Assembly (NCBI RefSeq): GCF_024360925.2
Contig: NZ_CP113517.1
Span: 1,922,001-1,986,000 of the forward strand
Length of the DNA stretch: 64,000 nucleotides
From: Methylomonas rapida
GTDB lineage: Bacteria > Pseudomonadota > Gammaproteobacteria > Methylococcales > Methylomonadaceae
Direction of reading: 5' to 3'
The notes under the pieces: generated by a model
The model's database searches: none
What the model was told of the DNA's origin: nothing
Seen by the model: only the letters and a program-made list of their open reading frames with translations
Position numbers and translations under genes: made by a program
In this document: positions 39,150 through 48,358 of the stretch, piece by piece
How the letters are laid out: every line of letters starts with the position of its first letter
Position numbering within the stretch: position 1 is the first letter of the stretch

Positions 39150-40469
39150 GGATATCGCTAAAAACAACTTCCCTGAATTGCTAAGGGCGAATCGACGATA
39201 ATAAGCGTTTTTCGCAGCGTAAGATAAAAAGCCAGTGATCGGTTACGACCAAGCCATTGAAATAAAAATGCAGCGGCTGTTTGCCACCCTGTCCGAAAAA
39301 GATAAGCGTCGTTATGCGGGCATAGAAGCGACGAAATTGGGCCATGGCGGTATTGACTATATTTCGAAGCTATTCGATATCGATCCCAAAACCGTCCGCC
39401 GTGGACTGCAGGAATTAGACTTGGCCGATGACCCAGCATCGGAGCGGGTCCGAAAAAAAAGGTGGGGGCCGGAAACCCGCGATTGAACAGCACCCCCAGC
39501 TATTGGTTAACTTTCTGGCACTGCTGTCGGAATTCACCGCCGGTGATCCGATGCGGGAAGGTGTGTTATGGACCAATCTATCGCGTTGCGAAATTAGTCG
39601 CCGGTTACGGGAGATGGGAACGCCGGCTAGCCGTCATACAGTGCGCAAGCTGTTGCGAAAACACGGCCTGGGCCAACGCAAGGCGCGCAAGAAAAAATCC
39701 ATGGGCGCCCATCCCGACCGCAATGCCCAATTCGAAAACATTGCTCGTCTCAAAGCGGAATACTTGGCTGCTGGAGAGCCCGTGATCAGCATCGACACCA
39801 AGAAGAAAGAACTCATCGGTGACTTCGCCCGCGAAGGGCATACCCATACACAAGCCCCTGTCGAAACGCTGGATCATGATTTTCCAAGTGCTGGCCAAGG
39901 TAAGCTCATTCCGCATGGTATTTATGACGTGGCTCGGAATGAAGGCACGATTCACCTCAATACCAGCCACGATACCAGCGAATTGTGTTGCGATAGCATC
40001 GCCCTGTGGTGGCAACGGCAGGGCCGCGAGCACTACCCCCATGCCAAGCGGTTATTAATCCTGTGTGATGGGGGTGGCAGTAATGCCGCTAATCGTCATG
40101 TTTTCAAAGAAGCCGTGCAGGCTTTGGCAGAATGTTTGGGCTTGGAAATTCGCATCGCACACTATCCGCCCTATTGCTCAAAGCACAATCCGATTGAGCA
40201 TCGCTTGTTTCCGCACATCACCCGCGCCTGCCAAGGTGTCGTGTTTCATACGCTCGACATTGCCAAGCAATTTATGGAAAAAGCTAAGACCACAACCGGA
40301 TTAAAAGTCACGGTCGACATTTTGACCGGTATCTATGAAACCGGAAAGAAATGTGCCGCCGATTTCATCCAAAACATGCGAATCGTATTTGATGATTTTC
40401 TACCCCGATGGAATTACCGAGCTCTGCCTCAAAACAGGTAATTTCGGGAAGTTATTTTTGACGGAATCC
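39150..40469 (+). mobile_element. ISAzo13-family insertion sequence
   Basis: A 1320-bp element with 32-bp imperfect terminal inverted repeats: left 39150-39181 (starts GGATATCG, core AACTTCCC) and right 40438-40469 (core GGGAAGTT, ends GGAATCC). It is flanked by TTA on both sides (39147-39149 and 40470-40472), a probable 3-bp target duplication. It contains one transposase reading frame interrupted by a frameshift. Confidence 0.85.
39235..40441 (+). pseudogene. ISAzo13-family transposase, frameshifted at an A8 run
   Basis: Two overlapping frames make one transposase. Frame 1 (39235-39486) encodes the N-terminal helix-turn-helix (LGHGGIDYISKLFDIDPKTV) and frame 2 (39428-40441) the DDE catalytic domain. 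Frame 2 has PVISIDTKKKELIGDF with the first Asp, ILCDGGGSNAAN with the second, and HNPIEHRLFPHI with the third acidic residue. The frames join at eight As (39453-39460); seven As would restore one frame. This may be an inactivating indel or a slippage site that still permits some full-length protein. The GTG start at 39235 is the best candidate. Confidence 0.85.
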
Positions 40470-40479
40470 TTACTGAATT

Positions 40480-40495
40480 CGGCACGATAAGTGCT
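40480..40495 (+). promoter_or_regulatory. Candidate sigma-54 promoter for the lectin-like gene
   Basis: CGGCACGATAAGTGCT has GG and GC separated by exactly 10 bases, as sigma-54 requires. It departs from TGGCAC-N5-TTGC at the first base and by GTGC in the -12 box. It lies 64 bases before the start codon, just outside the ISAzo13 element. Confidence 0.45.
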
Positions 40496-40558
40496 TTTGT
40501 TGAAGCGTGGAGCCGCACTCCATAGCGTCAATAAATTAATTAATCGAGAGAATTGAGA

Positions 40559-41248
40559 ATGAAAAAAACATATCTGGTTGTCGGGTGGATTGTGCTGAGC
40601 GTCAATTCAGCATACGCGCAACAGCCCCCTGCGGATGCGCCAAAGCCGCCCTTGGGTTTTTTTGTCACCAGTAAGGGGGTGGGCAATGGGGCGAACTTGG
40701 GCGGTTTGGCCGGCGCGGACGCCCATTGCCAGAAACTGGCCGGCGAGGTTGGTGCCGGCAATCGAACTTGGCGGGCTTATTTGAGCACGCAGGCCGAAGG
40801 CAGTCAGCCAGCCGTCAACGCCCGCGATCGCATCGGTAAGGGACCTTGGGCCAACGCGGCCGGCGTTATCGTCGCCAACGACGTCGCGCACCTGCATGGC
40901 GATACCTTGGAGCTGGCGCAACTGGGCAACAACCTGCATCGGAAGACGGCATACACCGAGAAGGGCGAGCCGATCAAAGGTGTGGGCGATCAGCCCAACG
41001 AACACGACATCATCACGGGTTCCAGGCCGGATGGAACGGCCTATACGGATGCCGCCGATCACACCTGTAAAAATTACACCAGCAACGCTGAAGGCAGTGT
41101 CCGCGTCGGCCATTTCGACCGTACCAACGGCGGCAGAACCGGCGGCAATGTATCGTGGAACTCGACTCACGACAGCCGGGGCTGCAGCCAAGAGAATTTG
41201 GTGAGTACGGGCGGTGCCGGATATTTTTACTGCTTTGCTGCCGATTAG
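40559..41248 (+). CDS. Secreted lectin-like (endostatin/DUF1554-like) protein
   Basis: A 229-residue exported protein with signal peptide ending VNSAYAQ. The rest is one domain with GNGANLGGLAGADAHCQKLA near the start, WRAYLST, a central DRIGKGPWANAAGV, the HDIITGSRPDGTAY segment, and C-terminal SWNSTHDSRGCSQENL plus GGAGYFYCFA. Cysteines are spaced for two disulfides. The pattern is that of bacterial proteins annotated as lectins with a C-type-lectin/endostatin-like fold. Ligand is unknown. The ATG at 40559 is favoured over a TTG six bases upstream. Confidence 0.75.
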   Translation: MKKTYLVVGWIVLSVNSAYAQQPPADAPKPPLGFFVTSKGVGNGANLGGLAGADAHCQKLAGEVGAGNRTWRAYLSTQAEGSQPAVNARDRIGKGPWANAAGVIVANDVAHLHGDTLELAQLGNNLHRKTAYTEKGEPIKGVGDQPNEHDIITGSRPDGTAYTDAADHTCKNYTSNAEGSVRVGHFDRTNGGRTGGNVSWNSTHDSRGCSQENLVSTGGAGYFYCFAAD

Positions 41249-41391
41249 AAGGCACGCGGGGTTGGGACGGTATCTAAAATACAAGCATGAATGCACCCCA
41301 ACCCCGGCCGCCGGGTCCGGTACCCCATCGTTTGCAGTGTTTCCCTGTAAAAACAGTCAGTTTGTTTAACCGTTTCGAAGACGAGTGATTT

Positions 41392-42138
41392 ATGTGCCTG
41401 ATTCTTTACAAACCCAAGCATGTCAAAGTTGACTTGGATTTGCTGCATTCGGCGAGTCAATACAATCCACATGGGTATGGCTTGATGGCATTGAGCGGTC
41501 CGCAAAAAATTCATGTCATTCGGGGCTTGCATGGCAGTTTCGATCATTTGCGGCGTGCGTGCGAGCATTTCACCAGACATGAATGTGTCATACATTTGCG
41601 TTTACGGACGCGCGGTTATATCAATAATGCCAATACGCATCCATTTAAACTAACCGATGCCGTTTACATGGCGCACAACGGCACGCTGGATATCAATTGC
41701 CGGGTGCCAGGGCGCTCGGACAGTTGGCACATGGCTAACGACGTATTGAGCCCGTTGTTGCAGTACAGTTCATCGTTGCTACATAACGAAAATTTCCAAC
41801 GCTATTTGTCCGAAAAGATAGGTAGCGATAACCGAATGGTTTTCATGGATGCTCATCGCCAGAAGACGATTATCATTAACGAGCCGCTCGGTATCGAATT
41901 CAAAGGCGTGTGGTTGAGCAATACGAAATGGTTTGACGCGGCCCGTTTCGGAGTGGCGGCGGCCAATCCCCTCCATGAGAGTACCCCCGCTCAACACCGG
42001 ACACGATTGGACTTATTGAGCGGGCGCTTTGGACAACAATTCAACGCTTTCCATTGGGCGGGGCGTAATCACCACCGGCAACTTGGGCGTTCATGCCGCG
42101 CCTCCCAGCTTTCAGGTGGCCGACAAGAAACCGAATAG
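41392..42138 (+). CDS. Class II glutamine amidotransferase-like protein
   Basis: A 248-residue Ntn-hydrolase. After removal of the initiator Met, the nucleophile cysteine is first ([10 protein letters not shown]). The glutamine-binding segments are visible as [20 protein letters not shown] and [10 protein letters not shown]. No partner synthase domain is present, so it is a stand-alone amidotransferase of YafJ type with unknown acceptor. The last about 50 residues (from STPAQHRT) are rich in Arg, Gln and His and look less conserved. It is 144 bases downstream of the lectin-like gene and probably separately transcribed. Confidence 0.8.
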   Translation: MCLILYKPKHVKVDLDLLHSASQYNPHGYGLMALSGPQKIHVIRGLHGSFDHLRRACEHFTRHECVIHLRLRTRGYINNANTHPFKLTDAVYMAHNGTLDINCRVPGRSDSWHMANDVLSPLLQYSSSLLHNENFQRYLSEKIGSDNRMVFMDAHRQKTIIINEPLGIEFKGVWLSNTKWFDAARFGVAAANPLHESTPAQHRTRLDLLSGRFGQQFNAFHWAGRNHHRQLGRSCRASQLSGGRQETE

Positions 42139-42235
42139 CCTTTTCTCGTGGATGATCCGGCCCGTAAGACAAACACCATGCCGATGGATACGCCGCACGA
42201 CTTTCCCAAATTTTATCCACAAGCTTTTAGCGAAT

Positions 42236-42709
42236 ATGAGCCAGTACACACTAAACATCAACGGCGGGACGCAAACGCTGAATGCCGGGCCGGAAACCCC
42301 TTTATTATGGATATTGCGCGACTCGCTCATGCTGGTCGGTAGCAAATTTGGCTGCGGCATCGGTCAATGCGGCGCCTGCACGGTGCATCTGGATGGCATG
42401 CCGACACGTTCATGCATTACTCCCGTGAGTGAGGTGGCCGGCCGCCAGGTCACAACGATCGAAGGTTTGAGTGAAAACGGCGATCATCCGTTGCAACGAG
42501 CCTGGCAAGAGCTGGATGTCCCGCAATGCGGTTATTGTCAGGCCGGGCAAATCATGAGCGCGGCGGCATTGCTGAAAAAATCGCCCCATCCGAGCGACAG
42601 CGAAATCGATGCGGCCTTGGACGGCAACCTATGTCGCTGCGGTACCTATCTGAGAATTCGGGCCGGCATCCATCGCGCAGCTGAACTGGCGGGCAAGGAG
42701 GCCGTATGA
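42236..42709 (+). CDS. iorA: Molybdenum hydroxylase small subunit, [2Fe-2S] (IorA type)
   Basis: A 157-residue iron-sulfur subunit of the xanthine oxidase family. The first cluster is bound by [17 protein letters not shown] plus a later Cys, the second by [10 protein letters not shown] and [12 protein letters not shown]. The start at 42236 ([11 protein letters not shown]) is the normal N-terminus; the longer open frame has no ribosome site. It carries electrons from the molybdenum centre of the next gene product to an acceptor. Stop and next start overlap as ATGA. Substrate is not predictable; isoquinoline 1-oxidoreductase is only the family label. Confidence 0.92.
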   Translation: MSQYTLNINGGTQTLNAGPETPLLWILRDSLMLVGSKFGCGIGQCGACTVHLDGMPTRSCITPVSEVAGRQVTTIEGLSENGDHPLQRAWQELDVPQCGYCQAGQIMSAAALLKKSPHPSDSEIDAALDGNLCRCGTYLRIRAGIHRAAELAGKEAV

Positions 42710-44964
42710 CCCAACAAATATATCCAGTCAATTCCGCCCGGCGGCGGTTTCTGATTTCCTCGGCTTTGTTAGGCGGCGGCTTGGTGCTGGGGCATTATTT
42801 GAATGTGGTCGATAGCGCCCAGCGTTTCATCGGCAAGCCGGAAGACGAGTTGCCGTCGTCTGGGTTTCGGCCCAACGCCTTCATTCGCATCCGACCGGAT
42901 GGCAAGGTGGTGCTGATCAGCAAACAGCCGGAAATCGGCCAAGGCATCAAGACGTCGTTGCCGATGGTGATTGCCGAGGAATTGGAGGTTTCTTGGGAAG
43001 ACGTCATCATCGAGCAAGCCGATCTGGATCCGATCTATGGCAGCCAAAGCGCCGGCGGATCGCGCTCGACGCCGACCAATTATGAAGAATTCCACCAACT
43101 GGGCGCGACGGCACGAACCATGCTGATTCAGGCTGCCGCGTCTATCTGGAACCTGCCCGCCGGCGAGTTGCTTGCTCGCGACAGCGCGGTGCATCACATT
43201 GCCAGCGGCAAGCGGCTCAGCTATGGTGAATTGGCTGAAACCGCCGCCACGCTGGCGGTGCCGGCTAAGGATGCCGTGCGACTGAAAGATCCCAAAGATT
43301 TCAAGTTGCTGGGCACCCGCATCGGCGGCGTGGATAATCCCGCCATCGTCACCGGCAAGCCTTTGTTCGGCATTGACGTGCAACTGCCAGGTTTACTCTA
43401 CGCCACCTACGTCAAGGCGCCGGCTTTTGCCGGACGCGTGATTGGCGCCAATCTGGACGCAATCAAACGCCTGCCTGGCGTGCGTGACGCCTTCGTGATC
43501 GAAGGCACGCAGAATCTGAAAGGCCTGTTGCCGGGTATTGCCATCGTCGCCGAATCGACCTGGGCGGCATTTAGCGCTCGCCGGCAATTGCGGGTGGAGT
43601 GGAACGAAGGCCAGGTGGCCGGGCAAAGCTGGAGCGGTTTCAGCGCCAAGGCCGATGAACTGGCCAAGCAGCCGGGGCAAGAAGTGTTGCGCGACGACGG
43701 CAATGTCGACAAGGCCTTGAAAGAAGCTGCCAAGACCGTGCAGGCGACCTATCGTTACCCCTTCATTTCCCACGCCAGCATCGAACCGCAAAACGCCACG
43801 GCCTGGTTCAAAGACGGCGGCATCGAAATCTGGGCGCCGACCCAGAATCCGGAAGCCGGGCAGAATATCGTCACCGAAGTGTTGGGAATACCGAAAGAAA
43901 AGATCACGCTGCACATTACCCGCAGTGGCGGCGGTTTCGGCCGGCGCTTGATTCCGGACTACATCATCGAAGCGGCGGCGATCGCCCAGCGCGTCGATGG
44001 CCCGGTCAAGCTGACCTGGACGCGGGAGGACGACTTGCAGCACGATCAATTTCGCGCCGGCGGCTTTCACTATTTGCGCGGCGGCATCGACAAAAACGGC
44101 AAACTGATCGCCTGGCACAACCATTTCGTGACCTTTTCGCATCCGGTTTACAAGGACGGCGTGGCCACGTTGCAATTGGGTAGCGGCGCCAATCTGTCCG
44201 GTGACGAATTTCCGGGGCGATGGGTGGAAAACTGCCGACTGGAGTACACCGCGCTGGAATGCGGCATTCCGATGGGGCCGTGGCGGGCGCCGCGCAGCAA
44301 TGTATTTGCGTGGGTATTCCACAGCTTCATCGACGAACTGGCCCATGCCGGCGGTCGTGATCCGCTGGAATTTCGCTTGGAAATATTAGGCGACAAGGCT
44401 TTTCTGCCGGGCAGCGATGAACAGACCGGCATTCCTTACGACGTCAACCGCATGAAGCATGTGTTGCAATACGTCGCCGAAAAGGCCGAATGGGGCAAAA
44501 AGCCATTCCCGCGCGGCCGGGGGCAGGGCATTGCCTTTCATTTCAGCCATCGCGGCTATATTGCTCAAGTGGCGGAAGTCACGGTATCGCCAGACGGCAA
44601 ACTGAACGTAGACCGGGTGGTGGTGGCCACCGACATCGGTCGGCAAATCGTCAACTTGAGCGGCGCGGAAAATCAAGTGCAGGGTTCGGTGATAGATGGG
44701 CTCGGCGCGTTGTTGTTTCAGGAGCTGGACATTGAAAAGGGCCGCATCGTGCAAAGCAATTTCCACGATTACCCGATGATACGCATCAAGGACGCGCCGA
44801 CCAAAGTCGAGGTGCATTTCCTGAAAACCGATTACCCGGTCACGGGGCTTGGCGAACCGGCCTTGCCGCCCCTGGCGCCCGCTGTTTGCAACGCGATATT
44901 CGCGGCCACCGGCAAGCGGGTGCGGGATTGGCCTTTATCTCGCAGCGATCTCGGCTGGAGTTGA
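42706..44964 (+). CDS. iorB: Molybdopterin-binding aldehyde/isoquinoline oxidoreductase large subunit
   Basis: The 752-residue catalytic subunit of a molybdenum hydroxylase. A Tat signal ([17 protein letters not shown], residues 10-26) indicates folded export to the periplasm, with the small subunit probably carried along. Family landmarks include [18 protein letters not shown], the GGSRST segment, [12 protein letters not shown] and [13 protein letters not shown] for molybdopterin-cytosine dinucleotide, and the catalytic Glu near [14 protein letters not shown]. Operon with iorA upstream and xdhC downstream. This architecture suggests periplasmic aldehyde or N-heterocycle oxidation. Confidence 0.93.
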   Translation: MTQQIYPVNSARRRFLISSALLGGGLVLGHYLNVVDSAQRFIGKPEDELPSSGFRPNAFIRIRPDGKVVLISKQPEIGQGIKTSLPMVIAEELEVSWEDVIIEQADLDPIYGSQSAGGSRSTPTNYEEFHQLGATARTMLIQAAASIWNLPAGELLARDSAVHHIASGKRLSYGELAETAATLAVPAKDAVRLKDPKDFKLLGTRIGGVDNPAIVTGKPLFGIDVQLPGLLYATYVKAPAFAGRVIGANLDAIKRLPGVRDAFVIEGTQNLKGLLPGIAIVAESTWAAFSARRQLRVEWNEGQVAGQSWSGFSAKADELAKQPGQEVLRDDGNVDKALKEAAKTVQATYRYPFISHASIEPQNATAWFKDGGIEIWAPTQNPEAGQNIVTEVLGIPKEKITLHITRSGGGFGRRLIPDYIIEAAAIAQRVDGPVKLTWTREDDLQHDQFRAGGFHYLRGGIDKNGKLIAWHNHFVTFSHPVYKDGVATLQLGSGANLSGDEFPGRWVENCRLEYTALECGIPMGPWRAPRSNVFAWVFHSFIDELAHAGGRDPLEFRLEILGDKAFLPGSDEQTGIPYDVNRMKHVLQYVAEKAEWGKKPFPRGRGQGIAFHFSHRGYIAQVAEVTVSPDGKLNVDRVVVATDIGRQIVNLSGAENQVQGSVIDGLGALLFQELDIEKGRIVQSNFHDYPMIRIKDAPTKVEVHFLKTDYPVTGLGEPALPPLAPAVCNAIFAATGKRVRDWPLSRSDLGWS

Positions 44965-44965
44965 T

Positions 44966-46024
44966 ATGGCCAGCCATCATCGTTTGTTGGCGGCCTATCC
45001 GCGCCTGCTCGAACAGGGGCAAGACGCTGTGTTGGCCACCGTCATCGAAACCTTCGGTTACACCTATCAGAAAGCCGGCACCCGCATGCTGATCGAGGCC
45101 AACGGCCGCTTGAGCGGTTTGCTGGGCGGCGGTTGTTTCGAAGCGGATCTGATAGAACATGCGCGGGATGTGCTGCAAACAGGCAAGGCTAAAACGGTGT
45201 TTTACGATTTGCGTAGGCCGGAGGACGAATTATGGGGGCTGGGGGCCGGCTGCCACGGCGCGACTCGCATCTTTTTGCAGCGATTGGCGGCGGCTGACGG
45301 CTTTAGACCATTGAATTCGATATGGCAAGCCGCCGAAAATCGGGAAGATGGCGTGTTGGCGACTATCGTCGAATCGAAGCATCCTGGTTACGTGGCGGGT
45401 GAAACCCCATTTTTGCCTCTTGAACAAGCACGGGCGCCTTGGCCGTTTATATCCGGCGTACCGCCAAGAAGGCCGCTCCTCCGGAATCATTGTATGGACG
45501 GGTTGGATATCCGAGTGTTTTATGAACCGCTTCGTCCGCCAACCCATCTATGGGTGCTTGGGGCCGGGGATGATGCGCAGCCTGTGGTGGATTGCGCCAA
45601 GTTGCTGGGATGGAAGGTCAGCGTCGCCGATCATCGTCCGGCCTATCTGACTGCCGGACGTTTTCCAACAGCCGATGCCTTGTTGCATATCAGACCAGAA
45701 GCCTTGAATACGCATTTGAAATTGAACGGATTCGATGCCGCACTGGTGATGAGTCACAATCTCTCGCATGACCGCCAATATCTGGCGGCGCTGGCTGCAA
45801 GCCATATCGCCGTCATTGGCTTGTTGGGGCCGATGCGCCGGCGTGAACGCTTGCTGAACAGTCTCGGGGAGGTTGGCGCGGAACTCGCTGAGAGACTGTA
45901 TGGGCCGGTGGGTTTGGATATCGGCGCGGAAACGCCGGAGGAAATAGCGCTGGCCATCGTGGCCGGGATTCAGGCGGCGCTGAAAGGACGTGGTGGCGGG
46001 CAGCTTGGTTTCACGCTCGCCTAA
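44966..46024 (+). CDS. xdhC: XdhC-family molybdenum cofactor maturation protein
   Basis: A 352-residue cytoplasmic protein that binds and helps sulfurate or insert Moco into xanthine-oxidase-type enzymes. The N-terminal XdhC/CoxI domain has GQDAVLATVIETFGYTYQKA and LSGLLGGGCFEADL. The C-terminal Rossmann domain has LWVLGAGDDAQPVVD and MSHNLSHDRQYL. The ATG at 44966 is one base after the iorB stop; a longer open frame is rejected. Its presence confirms that the upstream pair is a molybdenum hydroxylase. Confidence 0.92.
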   Translation: MASHHRLLAAYPRLLEQGQDAVLATVIETFGYTYQKAGTRMLIEANGRLSGLLGGGCFEADLIEHARDVLQTGKAKTVFYDLRRPEDELWGLGAGCHGATRIFLQRLAAADGFRPLNSIWQAAENREDGVLATIVESKHPGYVAGETPFLPLEQARAPWPFISGVPPRRPLLRNHCMDGLDIRVFYEPLRPPTHLWVLGAGDDAQPVVDCAKLLGWKVSVADHRPAYLTAGRFPTADALLHIRPEALNTHLKLNGFDAALVMSHNLSHDRQYLAALAASHIAVIGLLGPMRRRERLLNSLGEVGAELAERLYGPVGLDIGAETPEEIALAIVAGIQAALKGRGGGQLGFTLA

Positions 46025-46125
46025 CCAGGCGATTTCGAATGTTGCCTCCCTGTCGATTTGAATCATCGTAACGTTCATGAAGGCTGGGCATAACCCCGGC
46101 AAATGAAAATAGTCTTCAGGGTAAG

Positions 46126-46218
46126 GTTGCTTGCCGGACAGGCTGCCGTGAATACATCCATGTAGGCTCGACGGCGGCATCCTTGCCGCCGACGCCTGTC
46201 CAACAAGCAACCGCACCC
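46126..46218 (-). repeat. GGTTGCTTG-type palindromic repeat, copy 1
   Basis: GGTTGCTTG at 46126 and CAAGCAACC ending at 46213 are the ends of a palindromic element. Its reverse complement matches 53657-53748 over about 92 bases, including GGCAAGGATGCCGCCGTCGA against GGAAAGGATGCCACCGTCGA. It occupies the gap between xdhC and smbP. A separate CCTTCGG/CCGAAGG hairpin lies at about 46256-46285 between the convergent genes. Confidence 0.78.
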
Positions 46219-46305
46219 TCACATTTTGCTACTTTCAGAGTAATGGCGCGCTAGCCTTCGGCGGCCATGTCGGCAGGCCGAAGGTAACGTCTGTTTATGG
46301 AATGA

Positions 46306-46644
46306 TTAGCCGTTGGCCGCTTTAAAGTGGCTGACCGCTTCTTCGGCGTGCTTGGTGGCGACCTCGGCATGATTTTGGTTGCCGTGCGCGATGGATTCTT
46401 CCAATGCCTTGATGCCTGCCGAGATGTGGTTCTTGCTTTCACCCTGAGCGCTGCTTTCAGCCTGTTTGGCGTGGCCTAATGCATTTTCGGCATGACTGAC
46501 CAATTGCGAGGCATGGCCTTGTCCACCGTGCGACACCGCGTGTTCCGCATGTTTCAGTGCTTCGGCCGCATGGCTGCTGGCTTCGGCGAAGGCGCCACCA
46601 CTCAATGCCAATAAAATGCTCAGTAGAGCGATCGATTTTTTCAT
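46306..46644 (-). CDS. smbP: Small metal-binding protein SmbP-like
   Basis: A 112-residue periplasmic protein with signal peptide ending GGAFA. The mature part is an Ala/His-rich helical repeat (AAEALKHAEHAVSHGGQGHA, then LVSHAENALGHAKQAE and AEVATKHAEEAVSHFKAANG) with histidines spaced seven residues apart on one face, the pattern of the copper-scavenging SmbP of ammonia oxidisers. The start at 46644 has GGGGGAA upstream. A role in copper or other metal buffering is inferred from this family. It is convergent with xdhC and close to the IS701-like copy 1. Confidence 0.82.
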   Translation of the reverse strand: MKKSIALLSILLALSGGAFAEASSHAAEALKHAEHAVSHGGQGHASQLVSHAENALGHAKQAESSAQGESKNHISAGIKALEESIAHGNQNHAEVATKHAEEAVSHFKAANG

Positions 46645-46779
46645 AAATTCCCCCAATTGAGAAAAGATTAAATATTTTCGTTGTTAATACAACGCTTGGA
46701 CCTTCCTTGGCCGATGTCATGCCGGCACCTGGAGACAGTGCGTACCGATTTGACGAATCCAATAAACTCCAATCAATTA

Positions 46780-47899
46780 GGACTTACGCATTGACGGAAG
46801 CCTGAAACTGTGGGTTCAAATATTCCTTGCCGACCATGAAGCTGTTGACGAATGCGGCGATCACATCCTGATACAACGTTCTTTGCCATTGGTAAGCATT
46901 GCGAATAATTTCAGTAAATTGCATTCGCTGCAGATGAACATAGCCACATAAAGCGGCAAAGATATGGTTGAGTATCGGTACTTTGCTACGGACTTGGAAC
47001 TTCTCGATGTTGCAAACCTGCTTGATCATGCGGTGGTATTGCTCGATCTGCCAATGCTGGTCGTGCAGTTTCTGAAAATCGGATTGCTTAAAGGCATCAT
47101 AAGCCTCAGCCTCTGGCAGGAACACCACGTAATGGCGCAGTTGGTCTTTTAACCGCGTCCGAAACAGCTTCACGTTGCCAAAATCACGTAACCAGACCCG
47201 CATGCCGTCGTCAGGAATGTCCAGTTTTTGTACCTGGATCCAGGTGCCTTTTTCCGTCGACACCCGGCGATTGCTTTCCACCGCAAACATAAACCCCATC
47301 CGGTGGTTTTTTACCGTCTTAAGGTTGTCCACACAGGAATACCAACTATCCCCGGTCATAAAATTCGGTTGTAATCCCCAAGCCAGCACCTCGCCCAACA
47401 TGTCGAGGAAATAATCATTTTTGGTTTTTCCTTCTGCCTTGTCGTATACACGATAGTTAACGGGCAGGCTGCGGCCTTGCGGGTCAGTGTAGTATAACGT
47501 GATGAGATTCAAGCCTTTAACCACGCGATGATGCTTGCCAGACCAAAAATGTCCAACCAGTTCCATGCGTTGGCTGTAGGGTTTGTCTAAGGTGCTGTCA
47601 TCCACGTTCAGCGTCCCGCCCACCAAGTTCAACAGACATTTTGCCTCATTGAACAAGTCTTTCGGCTCGTAACTTTCTCGTAACAGGAAACGATTCACGC
47701 TGTCATGGGAAATGTTCATCACCTCGGAAAGACGGGTGCAGGTACTTGATTTCGGTTCGCTCATCAAAAATCCCATATACATTGGCAAGGTGCAACGCGC
47801 TGTCGGTGGGCGGCTAGGCTTTCTTATCATCCCTGAATCGTTCTTGTTAAATGTACTTCCTATGACATAGTTATTGCTTGATCGTCAATGCGTAAGTCC
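46780..47899 (-). mobile_element. IS701-like insertion sequence, copy 1
   Basis: A 1120-bp element bounded by GGACTTACGCATTGAC at 46780 and its inverse at 47884-47899, with TA on both outer sides. It carries one transposase on the minus strand. Copy 2 at 51101-52220 has the same length and an identical transposase protein but opposite orientation, so the two transposed very recently or exchanged by recombination. Confidence 0.9.
46784..47830 (-). CDS. IS701-like transposase, copy 1
   Basis: A 348-residue DDE transposase, identical in protein sequence to the copy at 51170-52216. It has the first catalytic Asp in GGTLNVDDSTLDKPY, the second in FMTGDSWYSCVDNL, and the DDE-type C-terminal HWQIEQYHRMIKQVCNIE with the catalytic Glu. 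The stop codon lies inside the terminal inverted repeat. No frameshift or stop is present, so it looks active. Family placement among IS701/IS4-type elements is by overall pattern. Confidence 0.88.
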   Translation of the reverse strand: MIRKPSRPPTARCTLPMYMGFLMSEPKSSTCTRLSEVMNISHDSVNRFLLRESYEPKDLFNEAKCLLNLVGGTLNVDDSTLDKPYSQRMELVGHFWSGKHHRVVKGLNLITLYYTDPQGRSLPVNYRVYDKAEGKTKNDYFLDMLGEVLAWGLQPNFMTGDSWYSCVDNLKTVKNHRMGFMFAVESNRRVSTEKGTWIQVQKLDIPDDGMRVWLRDFGNVKLFRTRLKDQLRHYVVFLPEAEAYDAFKQSDFQKLHDQHWQIEQYHRMIKQVCNIEKFQVRSKVPILNHIFAALCGYVHLQRMQFTEIIRNAYQWQRTLYQDVIAAFVNSFMVGKEYLNPQFQASVNA

Positions 47900-48055
47900 T
47901 ATCAATAATCATGCCATCTATAAAACGCCATGATGTGCGGAGGACAGGGCGTCTCAGCCTGGCGTGTTGCTGGTAAATCAACAGGCGTTGCTGGTCCGGC
48001 GTTCATACGGCAACAGAGACAGATGTGAGCGCAATAGCCTGTTGGCAAACCCTTC

Positions 48056-48235
48056 ATGCTTAACGGTCAGCTAATCACCGGATCAATAAGCCTATTCAAT
48101 GCAGCTGGATTGCTGAATGCTATGCATATAGGCAACAGTCGCTGCGGGCCAAGCAACAGTGTTTGGACGATGCTAGGGCGGGAATGTGACGCACCTGTTA
48201 TCGAGGCCATTAAAAATGCTTTAAAAAACAGCTAA
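48056..48235 (+). CDS. Possible 59-residue open frame of unknown origin
   Basis: An ATG-started frame of 59 codons runs through the otherwise empty gap between IS copy 1 and the receptor gene. The product begins MLNGQLITGSISLFNAAGLL and ends in a lysine-rich helix. No ribosome site is visible and no family was recognised; it may be a remnant of a gene cut by the IS. The remaining gap (47900-48358) holds only the sigma-54 promoter. Confidence 0.2.
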   Translation: MLNGQLITGSISLFNAAGLLNAMHIGNSRCGPSNSVWTMLGRECDAPVIEAIKNALKNS

Positions 48236-48276
48236 GTAGGAATCGATTATTTGTTTGTTACGCTTTGTGGCTTGTT

Positions 48277-48292
48277 TGGCACACAGGTTGCA
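48277..48292 (+). promoter_or_regulatory. Sigma-54 promoter of the TonB-dependent receptor gene
   Basis: TGGCACACAGGTTGCA is a full match to TGGCAC-N5-TTGCA with the invariant GG and GC 10 bases apart. It is 67 bases upstream of the GTG start at 48359. Expected transcription start is near 48303. Confidence 0.8.
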
Positions 48293-48358
48293 ATTTCACG
48301 AATAAGCCGGGGATGTTTCTGGCGTCATTATGGGAACTGTTAGGGATCAGGTGAATAA

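Noticed and set aside
46690-46760. GG-N10-GC site on the minus strand upstream of smbP
   Set aside because: Spacing fits sigma-54 but the -12 box is CGGC and the -24 box only partial; probably coincidental.
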